DNA from: CAYZJD01 sp964478455
GTDB lineage: Bacteria > Acidobacteriota > Terriglobia > Bryobacterales > Bryobacteraceae
DNA: 16,073 bases
Reading direction: 5' to 3'
Assembly (NCBI GenBank): GCA_964478455.1
Contig: CAYZJD010000066.1
Location: forward strand, 1 to 16,073
Shown here: one piece after another, positions 1 to 7,422 of the stretch
Numbering within the stretch: position 1 is the first letter of the stretch
Layout: every line of letters begins with the position of its first letter
Position numbers and translations under genes: made by a program
Notes under the pieces: model-generated
Databases searched by the model: none
What the model was told of the DNA's origin: nothing
Seen by the model: the letters and a program-made list of their open reading frames with translations, nothing else

Positions 1-31
1 GCCCCGCGGCCGCCAAAGCCAGCCTCAAGTC

Positions 32-1162
32 CTAGCCCGCACCTGCCAGGGGCGTGCCGTAGTACTCGTCGATGTTGGCTCGGTCGAGCACCACGTGCTC
101 AGTGTAAACCGCAGGCGGGACGGGTTCCCGGTTCAGGATCGACTGCGACAGGCGGATCAGGCGGCTGCCGTAACGCTCCGGAAAGTAGGCGATCGAAGCT
201 ATGAACCGGCTGGCCGGATTGCGGATCTCCTCGCGCCCTTCCTCGCACGCGTTCTGTCCGACAATCGCCACGTCCCGCTCCCGCTGAGCTGCTCGCACAG
301 CCTGCAAAGCACCGAGCGCCGTCTGGTCGTTGAACCCGGAAATGAGCAGGTGCGCGCCCTTCGGCAAACCCGCCAGCAGGGTACCCACTACCTCGCGGCT
401 GGTTTCGAAGTGGGATCGGCCGTCGAGATGTACGACCTTCGATTCATCGACCACCCCCAGCTTCTCTCGCAGTCCCACCAGCACACCCGTCAGGCGGGCC
501 TGAACATTGCCGCCCACCGCTGAAGACTCGACCAGTAGGACACGGTCGAACCTCCCCTTCCAATGCTCCGCCGCGAAACCGGCAAGCACCTCCCCAGCGA
601 GCTTGCCAGCCTGATAATTGTTGGCGCCAAAGTAGACGCCCCCCGGCAGGGGGACTTCGATCGAGATGAAGGGAATGCCGGCGCGAAAGAAGCGGTCGGC
701 CACGACGACCCCGATCGACTGCAAAGGTTCGAACACCATAGCTAGATCGACCCTGGCGTCAACGAGCACCTGGGCGCTCCTGAGGCCCTCCTGGGAGTCG
801 TCCTCCCGGTTGTCAATCGCCAGCAGATCGACGTTGGAGTCCCGCGCGGCCCGCTGGATGCTGGCGGCCAGCGCCCGGCGGAAGGAACTGCCAGTCAGCG
901 GGGCGCAGTATCCGATCAGGATCCGCCGTCGGCGCATCGTGGAGCGGTACTTCTTGCTCTCCAGGCGCTGAACGTAGCCCCCCCGCTCCAGTGTGCAGAG
1001 CAACCGGAACACCGCCACTCTCTGGATGGCGGTGGCGCGAGCGATCTCCTGGATGCTGAGCGGCTTCGATGCCCGCTCAAGCAGTTCGAGAATCTGGAGT
1101 CCCTTCTCCAGGGTGGCGACCCGATAGCGGGCCAAGTCGATAGCAGTGGTGCGCAGGGGCAT
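32..1162 (-). CDS. Transcriptional regulator: IclR-type HTH fused to sugar-binding (periplasmic-binding-protein-like) domain
   Basis: 376 aa. Residues about 14-75 read as an IclR-family winged helix: a 'TLEKGLQILELL' first helix, 'PLSIQEIARATAI' helix-turn-helix, a recognition helix around 'VAVFRLLCTLERGGYV', then a short wing. From about residue 79 ('RILIGYCAPLTGSSF') to about 365 it is a Peripla_BP_4/LacI-type sugar-sensor fold, with 'NNYQAGKLAGEVL' near 181-193, 'LLISGFNDQTALGALQAV' near 272-289 and 'VAIVGQN' near 298-304. There is no signal peptide, so it acts in the cytoplasm. IclR proteins normally carry a GAF-like effector domain; here it is replaced by a sugar-binding domain, so the likely inducer is a mono- or oligosaccharide (inference). 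It is divergent from the receptor-led operon and probably controls it and itself. The ATG at 1162 is kept because it places the whole HTH in frame; a GGAGG (complement of 1180-1184) lies 17 nt upstream, which is rather far. Domain assignment is firm; the ligand is unknown. Confidence 0.88.
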   Translation of the reverse strand: MPLRTTAIDLARYRVATLEKGLQILELLERASKPLSIQEIARATAIQRVAVFRLLCTLERGGYVQRLESKKYRSTMRRRRILIGYCAPLTGSSFRRALAASIQRAARDSNVDLLAIDNREDDSQEGLRSAQVLVDARVDLAMVFEPLQSIGVVVADRFFRAGIPFISIEVPLPGGVYFGANNYQAGKLAGEVLAGFAAEHWKGRFDRVLLVESSAVGGNVQARLTGVLVGLREKLGVVDESKVVHLDGRSHFETSREVVGTLLAGLPKGAHLLISGFNDQTALGALQAVRAAQRERDVAIVGQNACEEGREEIRNPASRFIASIAYFPERYGSRLIRLSQSILNREPVPPAVYTEHVVLDRANIDEYYGTPLAGAG

Positions 1163-1183
1163 GATCCGCTCAGCAAACGCCTC

Positions 1184-1200
1184 CGTTCACCATATGAACA
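1184..1200. promoter_or_regulatory. Candidate operator A (GTTCA-N5-TGAAC)
   Basis: CGTTCACCATATGAACA contains a perfect 5-bp inverted repeat, GTTCA and TGAAC, separated by 5 bp (1185-1199). Its complement, TGTTCATATGGTGAACG, matches site B (1357-1373) at 12 of 17 positions, including both half-sites. It lies directly upstream of the regulator's GGAGG, over the region where that gene's transcription should begin, so autoregulation is plausible. The binding protein is inferred. Confidence 0.5.
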
Positions 1201-1303
1201 CCATTGCACCCATCAGTTCAAGCCGCTGGACGAACACGCCCCCACACGGCCATGTCCCGCGACAAGCTCGCCGACTTGCGCCGGACCGGGGCGAAAAAAA
1301 GTC

Positions 1304-1332
1304 TTGACTGCGCGCGCGAGATCGTGTACGAG
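1304..1332 (+). promoter_or_regulatory. Candidate promoter for the receptor operon
   Basis: TTGACT (1304-1309) is followed 17 bp later by TACGAG (1327-1332), a weak -10. An A-tract at 1294-1300 lies just upstream, like an UP element. Transcription would begin near 1339, leaving a leader of about 185 nt and putting operator B at roughly +18 to +34, a usual place for repression by roadblock. The -35 is good and the -10 poor, so this is tentative. Confidence 0.35.
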
Positions 1333-1356
1333 TTCTGTAGCCATTGTGAATAAGGC

Positions 1357-1373
1357 TGTTCGCAACGTGAACA
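1357..1373. promoter_or_regulatory. Candidate operator B (TGTTC-N7-GAACA)
   Basis: TGTTCGCAACGTGAACA is a perfect 5-bp inverted repeat with a 7-bp spacer, with one further symmetric C-G pair inside (1363/1367). It has the same length and half-sites as operator A about 170 bp away. It lies just downstream of the candidate -35/-10 for the receptor operon. Two matching palindromes in one divergent region next to a regulator gene suggest they are its binding sites (inference). Confidence 0.5.
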
Positions 1374-1432
1374 CTGCCGCATTTCGCCCCGTCCCCGGGT
1401 GGCGCGCACATGGGAGGAAAGACGAGTCGCCC

Positions 1433-1449
1433 TTGACCCTACCGGTCAC
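1433..1449. promoter_or_regulatory. Palindrome TGACC-N5-GGTCA
   Basis: TGACC (1434-1438) and GGTCA (1444-1448) form a perfect 5-bp inverted repeat with a 5-bp spacer. The left arm with the preceding T reads TTGACC and could be a -35 element, but no good -10 is seen 16-18 bp downstream. The half-sites differ from operators A and B, so if functional it would bind a different protein. Confidence 0.25.
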
Positions 1450-1459
1450 AACGAAAGAT

Positions 1460-1510
1460 GAGAATAGCCGGGGGCGGCTCACGTAGATTCAACAACTTGC
1501 GGCTATTCTC
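1460..1510 (+). promoter_or_regulatory. Leader hairpin before receptor start, with alternative fold
   Basis: GAGAATAGCCG (1460-1470) and CGGCTATTCTC (1500-1510) are perfect 11-bp complements around a 29-nt loop, ending at the first base before the ribosome binding site (GAAGGAAG, 1511-1518) of the receptor gene. The 3' side of the left arm can instead pair locally as AGCCG-GGGG-CGGCT (1466-1479). The two folds exclude each other. No U-run follows the long stem, so it is not an intrinsic terminator. It may affect mRNA stability or translation of the receptor (inference). Confidence 0.45.
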
Positions 1511-1524
1511 GAAGGAAGAGTGCC

Positions 1525-4500
1525 ATGCGCATGTTCAGGAGTTTCTCTTCCCCTCTCGCCCTTCTGTTGGCCGGCTGGGGTCTGGTCGCGTCACTGTGCG
1601 CGCAGACCATCACCGGCTCGATCGTGGGCTCCATCGTGGATCCGAGCAATCTGCCGGTCGCAGGCGTGGCCCTGGTGTTGCGCCAAGTCAGCACCGGCGC
1701 TGAGCGCCAGATGCAGACCGACGCCCAGGGCAACTTCGTTTTCAGCACCCTGCTTCCGGGCGAGTACACGCTGACCGCCAGCGCGTCCGGTTTTAAGAAG
1801 ATCGAGCGCAAGGGTCTCATGCTGAGCGCCTCGGAAACTCTGTCCGCGGGCACGCTGGCCCTCGAAGTAGGCACGCTCGCCGAGGCCATCACCGTGACGG
1901 CGGAGGGCGCGGTGGTGCAGACCGCCAGCAGCGAGCGCTCCGGCGTCGTCACGGCCAACCAGGTCGAGGATCTTCTCACCAAGAGCCGGAATGTGATGTC
2001 CTTGCTGTCACTCTTGTCGGGAGTCGTGGACACCACTCCGGATGTGGACAACCTCGCGCGGGGATGGAACATCTACGTCCAGGGGAACCGAAACAACACC
2101 AACAGCATGTCCATCGACGGCATGGTGCTCAACTCCTGGGGCCTCGGCAACGCCACTGATGTCGCCCTTAGCCAGGACAGCATCGCGGAGGTGAAAGTCC
2201 TCGTGGGCAATTACCAGGCGGAGTACGGCCGCCGCTCCGGGGCCAACATTACGCTAGTGAGCAAGTCTGGTTCCCAGACCTTCCACGGCCTGTTTTCGTA
2301 CTTCAAACGCCATGAACAGTTCAACGCGAACGATTTCTTCCGGAACCGCACGAACCAGGGCAAGGCGCGATACCGCTACAACACCTGGACCTACAACATC
2401 GGCGGTCCCATCTACATCCCGAACAGGTTCAATAAGAATAAGGACAAGCTGTTCTTCTTCTGGAACCAGGAGTTCTGGCCGCTAGAGACGACCCTGACCG
2501 GAAGAGTTACCGTCCCCACAGAAAAGGAGCGGACGGGGGATTTTTCGCAGTCTGTCGATCTCAACAACGCGCTGATCCCGATCCGCGATCCCTATGCCGG
2601 GTCGGCGCTTCCGGGAAACCTGGTGCCCCCGGGCCGCGTCAACGCGAGCGGCCAATCCCTCCTAAAGGTGTTCCCTACCCCCAATTTCCTGGACCGAAAC
2701 GTTTCCAAAGGCAACTACAATTACATCTTCGACACGCCCGTCACGAAGCCCACCCGGCTCTCGACGCTTCGCATCGATTACAATGTTAACTCGAACCACC
2801 GCCTGTCCGCTTCGTCATACGACTACCTGAATGACCAAAAAGGCAAGTTAGGGCTCGACACCGGCGGAAGCAACTGGCCCCAGTTTGGGAAAGGCTACTC
2901 CTTCTATGGGCAAAATGTGCTTGCTCGCTACACCGCGATCATCTCGCCCAGGTTGATCAACGAGTTGACCATTGGATTCACGCGTCGGCCTCAAAAGAAC
3001 ACCGTCATCGAAGAGGAGTTGCGGCGGAATCAACGCGATACGGTGGGGTTTACCGCGGGACAGTTCACGCCGGCCTTCAACCCGCTGAAGATCATACCGA
3101 ACGCCTATTTCGGAGGAGTGCCCAGCGCGGCGTATCTTTACCAGGAAGGACGATTTCCGTTCTTTCAGAACGGACACGTGTTCAGTTTCACGGACACCAT
3201 TTCCAGGACGTTGGGCGCGCATACCCTAAAGGTGGGTATCACGGGCGACTTGCTGAGGCACCACGCCAGCGCGTACGGGGCGTTGCCGTTCGGAAGCTTC
3301 AACTTCGACCGGAACACCGTGAATCCGCTGGATTCGAACTATGCGTATTCGAACGCGGCGCTGGGCGTGTTCAGTACCTACCAGGAATCCAACCTGCAAC
3401 CCGTGGTGCGCTACCGTCAGAGGAGTGTGGAGTGGTTCGCGCAGGATAGCTGGAAAGCGACACGCCGCCTGACGCTGGAGTACGGCGTCCGGTTCTGCCG
3501 GATCGGGCCGATGTGGGACGCCAAGGGCTTCACCGCGGGATTCACCTTCGAGAAGTTCGACCCGTCACGGCAGGTCAGCCTCATCCAGCCGGTCCTGGTG
3601 AACAATGTCCGGCTGGGATACAACCCCGCCACTCGCCAGACGACACCCGCGGCGATGATCGGCGCGATCGCTCCGGGGTCCGGCGACCCCTCGAATGGAA
3701 TGCTGGTGGTGTCCCAAAACCCGGATTATCCGCGCGGGCTTTACGAGCATCGGGGCGTTCAACTGGCTCCTCGCTTCGGCTTCGCCCTGGATGTCTTTGG
3801 CAACGGCCAGACGGCGCTCCGCGGCGGATTTGGCATGTACTACAACCACCCGGGGTGGAACGTCTACGAGAGCTTCACCCTTCAGCCGCCGCTGGTAATG
3901 ACTCCGACGCTGTACTACGGGGAGATCTCGACTTTCCTATCGTCTTCGGGCGTCACCTTTCCCCAGACGGTTTACGCCGCCGACAAGAAAAGCAAGACGC
4001 CCAGTGTCATGAACATGAGTCTCTCGGTCCAGCAGAAACTCCCCTACGGCACGCTCCTCGACGTGGGCTATTCCGGTTCGCTGGCGCGGAATCTGTTCTG
4101 GACGCGGGAGCTGAATGCCGTGCCCATGGGGAGGCGCTTTGACCCGGCATTCCAGGATCCCACGCGGCCGGGAACCGCTCTAGCCACGGCGTTTCTGACT
4201 CCCATCCGGGGATACACGAGCATCATTCAATATGAGGCCGCGGGGTCTTCCAACTACCATTCCCTTCAGATCACTGCGAACCGCCGCTTCACCAGGGGAC
4301 TCCAGTTCGGGGCCTCCTGGGCCTGGTCCAAGGCGATGGACTTCAACGATGACGACCGGAGCGGCATCTCGCCATTTGTTTCCCCTCGCGTCTGGAATTA
4401 TGGCCTCGCTTCGTTCGACCGGACACATGTGCTGAAGCTGAACTGGATCTGGGATGTACCGGCGGCTTCGTGGCAGAATCCGGTCGCGAAAGCAGTTTTC

Positions 4501-4977
4501 AATGGTTGGCACATCTCCGGCATGCCCGGCTTTGTCAGCGGTTCTCCGCTGGGCATCGGATGGAGTTCGGTCACCGGCGTTGATGTTACGGGTACGCCCA
4601 GTCAGGGCGCGCGCACTGTCGTGACCGGCAATCCCGTGCTGCCGAAGAGTGAGCGCGCCTTCAGCCGCAACTTCCGCACCGAGGTCTTCCAGATGCCTGC
4701 CGTGGGAACCGTCGGCAACGCCGCCAGAACGGTGATTCGCGGACCGGGCATCAACAATTGGGATCTCGGGCTGTTCAAGAGCTTCCCCATCAAGGAACCT
4801 GCGAACCTACAGTTCCGTTGGGAAATGTACAATGCGTTCAATCACACTCAGTTCAGCGGGCTCGACACCACCGCGCGGTTCGACGCTCAGGGCAAGCAGG
4901 TGAACCAGCAGTTCGGACAGTTCACCTCGGTGCGAAGCCCGCGTATCATGCAGTTCGCGCTCCGGTTTAGCTTCTAG
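1525..4977 (+). CDS. TonB-dependent outer-membrane receptor with N-terminal carboxypeptidase-regulatory-like domain
   Basis: 1150 aa. A Sec signal peptide covers residues 1-26 (hydrophobic 'LALLLAGWGLVASLCA', cleavage likely before Q27). Residues about 29-115 form a CarboxypepD_reg/CnaB-like beta-sandwich ('GSIVGSIVDPSNLPVAGVAL', 'DAQGNFVFSTLLPGEYTL'). Residues about 120-250 are a plug domain, with 'IYVQGNRNNTNSMSIDGM' at 183-200 and 'VLVGNYQAEYGRRSGANI' at 225-242. The rest is a beta-barrel full of aromatic strands, ending in '...FALRFSF' with the terminal Phe usual for outer-membrane proteins. This architecture and length are typical of the large acidobacterial receptors annotated as TonB-dependent receptors. 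The likely role is energised uptake of an oligosaccharide, given the glycosidases downstream. No SusD-like gene is adjacent, unlike in Bacteroidetes. The start is ATG with GAAGGAAG 7-14 nt upstream; an internal ATG at codon 3 is possible. Substrate unknown. Confidence 0.9.
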   Translation: MRMFRSFSSPLALLLAGWGLVASLCAQTITGSIVGSIVDPSNLPVAGVALVLRQVSTGAERQMQTDAQGNFVFSTLLPGEYTLTASASGFKKIERKGLMLSASETLSAGTLALEVGTLAEAITVTAEGAVVQTASSERSGVVTANQVEDLLTKSRNVMSLLSLLSGVVDTTPDVDNLARGWNIYVQGNRNNTNSMSIDGMVLNSWGLGNATDVALSQDSIAEVKVLVGNYQAEYGRRSGANITLVSKSGSQTFHGLFSYFKRHEQFNANDFFRNRTNQGKARYRYNTWTYNIGGPIYIPNRFNKNKDKLFFFWNQEFWPLETTLTGRVTVPTEKERTGDFSQSVDLNNALIPIRDPYAGSALPGNLVPPGRVNASGQSLLKVFPTPNFLDRNVSKGNYNYIFDTPVTKPTRLSTLRIDYNVNSNHRLSASSYDYLNDQKGKLGLDTGGSNWPQFGKGYSFYGQNVLARYTAIISPRLINELTIGFTRRPQKNTVIEEELRRNQRDTVGFTAGQFTPAFNPLKIIPNAYFGGVPSAAYLYQEGRFPFFQNGHVFSFTDTISRTLGAHTLKVGITGDLLRHHASAYGALPFGSFNFDRNTVNPLDSNYAYSNAALGVFSTYQESNLQPVVRYRQRSVEWFAQDSWKATRRLTLEYGVRFCRIGPMWDAKGFTAGFTFEKFDPSRQVSLIQPVLVNNVRLGYNPATRQTTPAAMIGAIAPGSGDPSNGMLVVSQNPDYPRGLYEHRGVQLAPRFGFALDVFGNGQTALRGGFGMYYNHPGWNVYESFTLQPPLVMTPTLYYGEISTFLSSSGVTFPQTVYAADKKSKTPSVMNMSLSVQQKLPYGTLLDVGYSGSLARNLFWTRELNAVPMGRRFDPAFQDPTRPGTALATAFLTPIRGYTSIIQYEAAGSSNYHSLQITANRRFTRGLQFGASWAWSKAMDFNDDDRSGISPFVSPRVWNYGLASFDRTHVLKLNWIWDVPAASWQNPVAKAVFNGWHISGMPGFVSGSPLGIGWSSVTGVDVTGTPSQGARTVVTGNPVLPKSERAFSRNFRTEVFQMPAVGTVGNAARTVIRGPGINNWDLGLFKSFPIKEPANLQFRWEMYNAFNHTQFSGLDTTARFDAQGKQVNQQFGQFTSVRSPRIMQFALRFSF

Positions 4978-4999
4978 CAAGAGGGGCAATTAAGACAGC

Positions 5000-7384
5000 G
5001 TGAAAACCATGAGGACCAAATCGTCGGTGGCGCTGGGGATCGTCTGCCTGGCATGGAGCGCGGCGGCCTCGGCGCAGGAGAGGAGCGGCAAGGTTGGCGA
5101 GGCGCGGCCCGCACAGACCCGCGCGTCGCGTGCCGGGACGCGTCCGCCGCTGAAACCGGCCGGAATGTCGTTAAGACCAGGAGTGTTCGAGACGGCCGGC
5201 GAGGTGGGCCTCGGCACGCCTTCCACGCTTGTCGCCTTTGAGCGTCAGACGGGCGAGTTGAGGCGCCTCGTGCACCGCGCTTCGCGGCAAGAGTTCGTTT
5301 CCAGCCAAGCGCCCCGGCCCCTGTTCGCCTTGACTTTGACGAAGCCCGACGAGGCAAAGAAGACCGACGTCTTGGCAGCGGATTTCCGCAAGGTGGTGGT
5401 GCGCAAGCCGACGCCCAACAAGCTGGAGCTGACCTTTGCCGAACATGTGTCGCTGCCGTTGAGCGTGCGCGTGAACGCCGGCGCGGATTCCGAGGGCTTG
5501 GTGCGCCTGCGCCTGGTGGTCAGCAATAAGTCGGACTGGGCCGTGAGCCGCATTCAGTTTCCGCAGTTTACCGCACCAGCCGCACTCGGCGAGAGCGCCG
5601 CGGATGATCGGCTGATTGTTCCCTGGTCTGACACCTTGTTGCTGGAGGCGCCGGGAACCCATACTCAGGCGCGGACGGCGCTCTACCCGGAGTCAGCGTG
5701 CATTCAGTTCGAGGCCCTCTACGACCAGACCGCAGGGCTCTACCTGGCCACCTATGACCCCGACGGTCACTACAAGCAGTTCGGTGTGCGCACCGCGACC
5801 GGCCAGTTCGTGGCCATGCGGCTGGCTCACCTGGTGCCCGAGATTCCTGGGAAGGATGTGGCGCTGCCTTATGACGTGGTGCTGGGCACGTTTGTGGGCG
5901 ACTGGCGCGACGCAGCCGATATCTACAAGCGCTGGGCGGCCCGGCAGCCCTGGTGCGCCACAAAGGTGTCCCAGCGCGACTCCATCCCGAAGTTCCTCAA
6001 GGAAGGGTCGGCCCTCCTCTGCGTCCCTCTTAGGCACGAAAAGCCGGAATACGCCCTCTATCCCTTCGAGGACGTGGCCAGGCTGCCGCAGATCGCCGCG
6101 GCTTACCGGGAGCACACGCAACTGCCGCACATCGGCTTTGCACCCTTCGGCTGGGAAAACCGCGGCGCCTGGGCGGGCATCAACTACTTCCCCGCCGTGC
6201 CGTCCAGCGAGGCCTGGCAGAGGGTGAGTGCGGCCTTGCACCAGCAAGGCGATTACGTTTTCATGCTCCCCTCGGGTTTCTCGTGGGTTGTGAAGCGCAA
6301 GGAGACGCGATCCGGCCCGGCCTTTGACGACACGGCGGACTTTGAGCGGCGCAAGGCAATGACGGTGCACAATGCCGACGGGCGGCCCTGGTCAGTCGAT
6401 GATTATGAAGCTGCGACGACCTGGCGCGGGCTGTCGGTCAAGCTGTGCCACGGCAGCGCGGCTGCGCGTGAGACGGCCCTCAAGATCTTCCTCGACATCG
6501 CCCGGCTCGGCACATCGTTTGTGCAGTTCGACCAGGAAATTGGCGGAGGCCAGGCCATCCCTTGCTACAGCAAGACCCACGGACATCCGCCCGGCTTTGG
6601 CAACTGGATGTGGACAGACTTCCGGAGCCTGTCCGAGGAGATTCTTAAGCAGGGTAAATCCGTTCGGCCCGACTTCGGCCTGAGTTTGGAGGGGTGCAGC
6701 GAGCTGGCGATTCCTTACATGGCAACCATCTGGGGCCGTCAAGGCCCCGAGGTGGGTCAAGGGCGAGGCGTGGGCCTCTTCTCGTATCTTTACCACGAAT
6801 ACATTCCGGTTCTCGGCGACGGCTACTCGACGGGACAGGGCATGTTATACACCTGGGGTTCGGCGGAACTGAGGTGTTACAGGCTGGCCAACACCCTGGC
6901 GCGCGGCCTGGTCCCGACCGTTTACATGGAGCAGGTGTCCTTGGAGTCGAGCGACGAATGGGTCCGGACGGTTTCGCAAGCCTTCTTGTCTTACTGCCGC
7001 CCATACCCCCGGTTCCGCGAATACCTGCTCGAGGGCATTACCCGCCGCCCGCCGAAGGTTGACTGCGCCGAGCAGGACCTGTGGCACTGGCAGGCCGACG
7101 AGCAGGGCGAGAAGCTGGCCGACGGGCGAAGGGCTCGCAAGGTGACGATCCGCCGGCCCACCGTGGTGGCGGGCAGTTTTGAGGCCGAAGACGGCTCGCT
7201 GGGCACGATCATCGTGAACGCCACGGCTCAGCCGCAGCGGGCGACTGTCAGGCTGGCGCGCCGCGGTCGTGCGGCTGCGCTTTTCCGCGCAGACCGCAGT
7301 GAAGAGCAGCGCTGGGACAGGCCCCCGAGCCAGATCGGCGTCTCGCTCGAAGCTTTCGGCGTCCGGATGCTGATCGTGCGCTGA
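5000..7384 (+). CDS. Secreted DUF6259-like glycoside hydrolase candidate
   Basis: 794 aa from GTG 5000. ATG 5009 (codon 4) is an alternative; the GTG is preferred because GAGGGG (4981-4986) lies 13 nt before it rather than 22. Residues 1-25 are a Sec signal peptide ending 'AAASA' before Q26. Residues about 60-300 are a beta-rich N-terminal domain ('LRRLVHRASRQEF', 'VRLRLVVSNKSDW', 'GLYLATYDPDGHYKQFGV'). Residues about 335-640 look like a TIM-barrel: 'HIGFAPFGWENRGAW' (377-391), 'FVQFDQEIGGG' (507-517) and 'GLSLEGCSELAIPY' (560-573). By position, D511 and E564 or E568 are candidate catalytic acids (inference). A small beta-sandwich closes the protein. The layout resembles DUF6259 proteins found in polysaccharide loci of environmental bacteria; the specific family call is from memory and moderate. 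It follows the receptor by 22 bp, so it is probably cotranscribed and exported to the periplasm or beyond. Confidence 0.68.
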   Translation: MKTMRTKSSVALGIVCLAWSAAASAQERSGKVGEARPAQTRASRAGTRPPLKPAGMSLRPGVFETAGEVGLGTPSTLVAFERQTGELRRLVHRASRQEFVSSQAPRPLFALTLTKPDEAKKTDVLAADFRKVVVRKPTPNKLELTFAEHVSLPLSVRVNAGADSEGLVRLRLVVSNKSDWAVSRIQFPQFTAPAALGESAADDRLIVPWSDTLLLEAPGTHTQARTALYPESACIQFEALYDQTAGLYLATYDPDGHYKQFGVRTATGQFVAMRLAHLVPEIPGKDVALPYDVVLGTFVGDWRDAADIYKRWAARQPWCATKVSQRDSIPKFLKEGSALLCVPLRHEKPEYALYPFEDVARLPQIAAAYREHTQLPHIGFAPFGWENRGAWAGINYFPAVPSSEAWQRVSAALHQQGDYVFMLPSGFSWVVKRKETRSGPAFDDTADFERRKAMTVHNADGRPWSVDDYEAATTWRGLSVKLCHGSAAARETALKIFLDIARLGTSFVQFDQEIGGGQAIPCYSKTHGHPPGFGNWMWTDFRSLSEEILKQGKSVRPDFGLSLEGCSELAIPYMATIWGRQGPEVGQGRGVGLFSYLYHEYIPVLGDGYSTGQGMLYTWGSAELRCYRLANTLARGLVPTVYMEQVSLESSDEWVRTVSQAFLSYCRPYPRFREYLLEGITRRPPKVDCAEQDLWHWQADEQGEKLADGRRARKVTIRRPTVVAGSFEAEDGSLGTIIVNATAQPQRATVRLARRGRAAALFRADRSEEQRWDRPPSQIGVSLEAFGVRMLIVR

Positions 7385-7422
7385 ATTCACCCCCGGTATG
7401 CGATGCAAGCCCGGATAGAAAG

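Larger units (their letters stand above)
1163..1524. promoter_or_regulatory. Divergent control region between regulator and receptor operon
   Basis: This 362-bp stretch has no convincing gene; short ORFs in it lack a good start or any recognisable domain. It separates two divergently read genes and is locally less GC-rich around 1291-1310 and 1341-1360 than the coding DNA. It holds two related GTTC...GAAC palindromes, a TTGACT promoter candidate preceded by a run of seven A, a second TTGACC-containing palindrome, and a strong hairpin before the receptor start. On the complement strand a TTGAAC (plus-strand 1216-1221) followed by AT-rich bases near 1191-1196 is a weak promoter candidate for the regulator. 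The elements are visible; their roles are inferred. Confidence 0.7.

Noticed and set aside
1216..1235. GTTC-N12-GAAC inverted repeat as a third operator
   Set aside because: Half-sites match operators A and B but the spacing is 5 bp longer, so the same protein dimer would not fit; left as chance.
1213..1482. 89-residue minus-strand open frame in the divergent region
   Set aside because: No recognisable domain, and it covers the promoter and operator elements; judged non-coding.
1460..1510. Leader hairpin as an intrinsic terminator of an upstream transcript
   Set aside because: The stem is followed by GAAGGAAG, the ribosome binding site, and not by a T-run.
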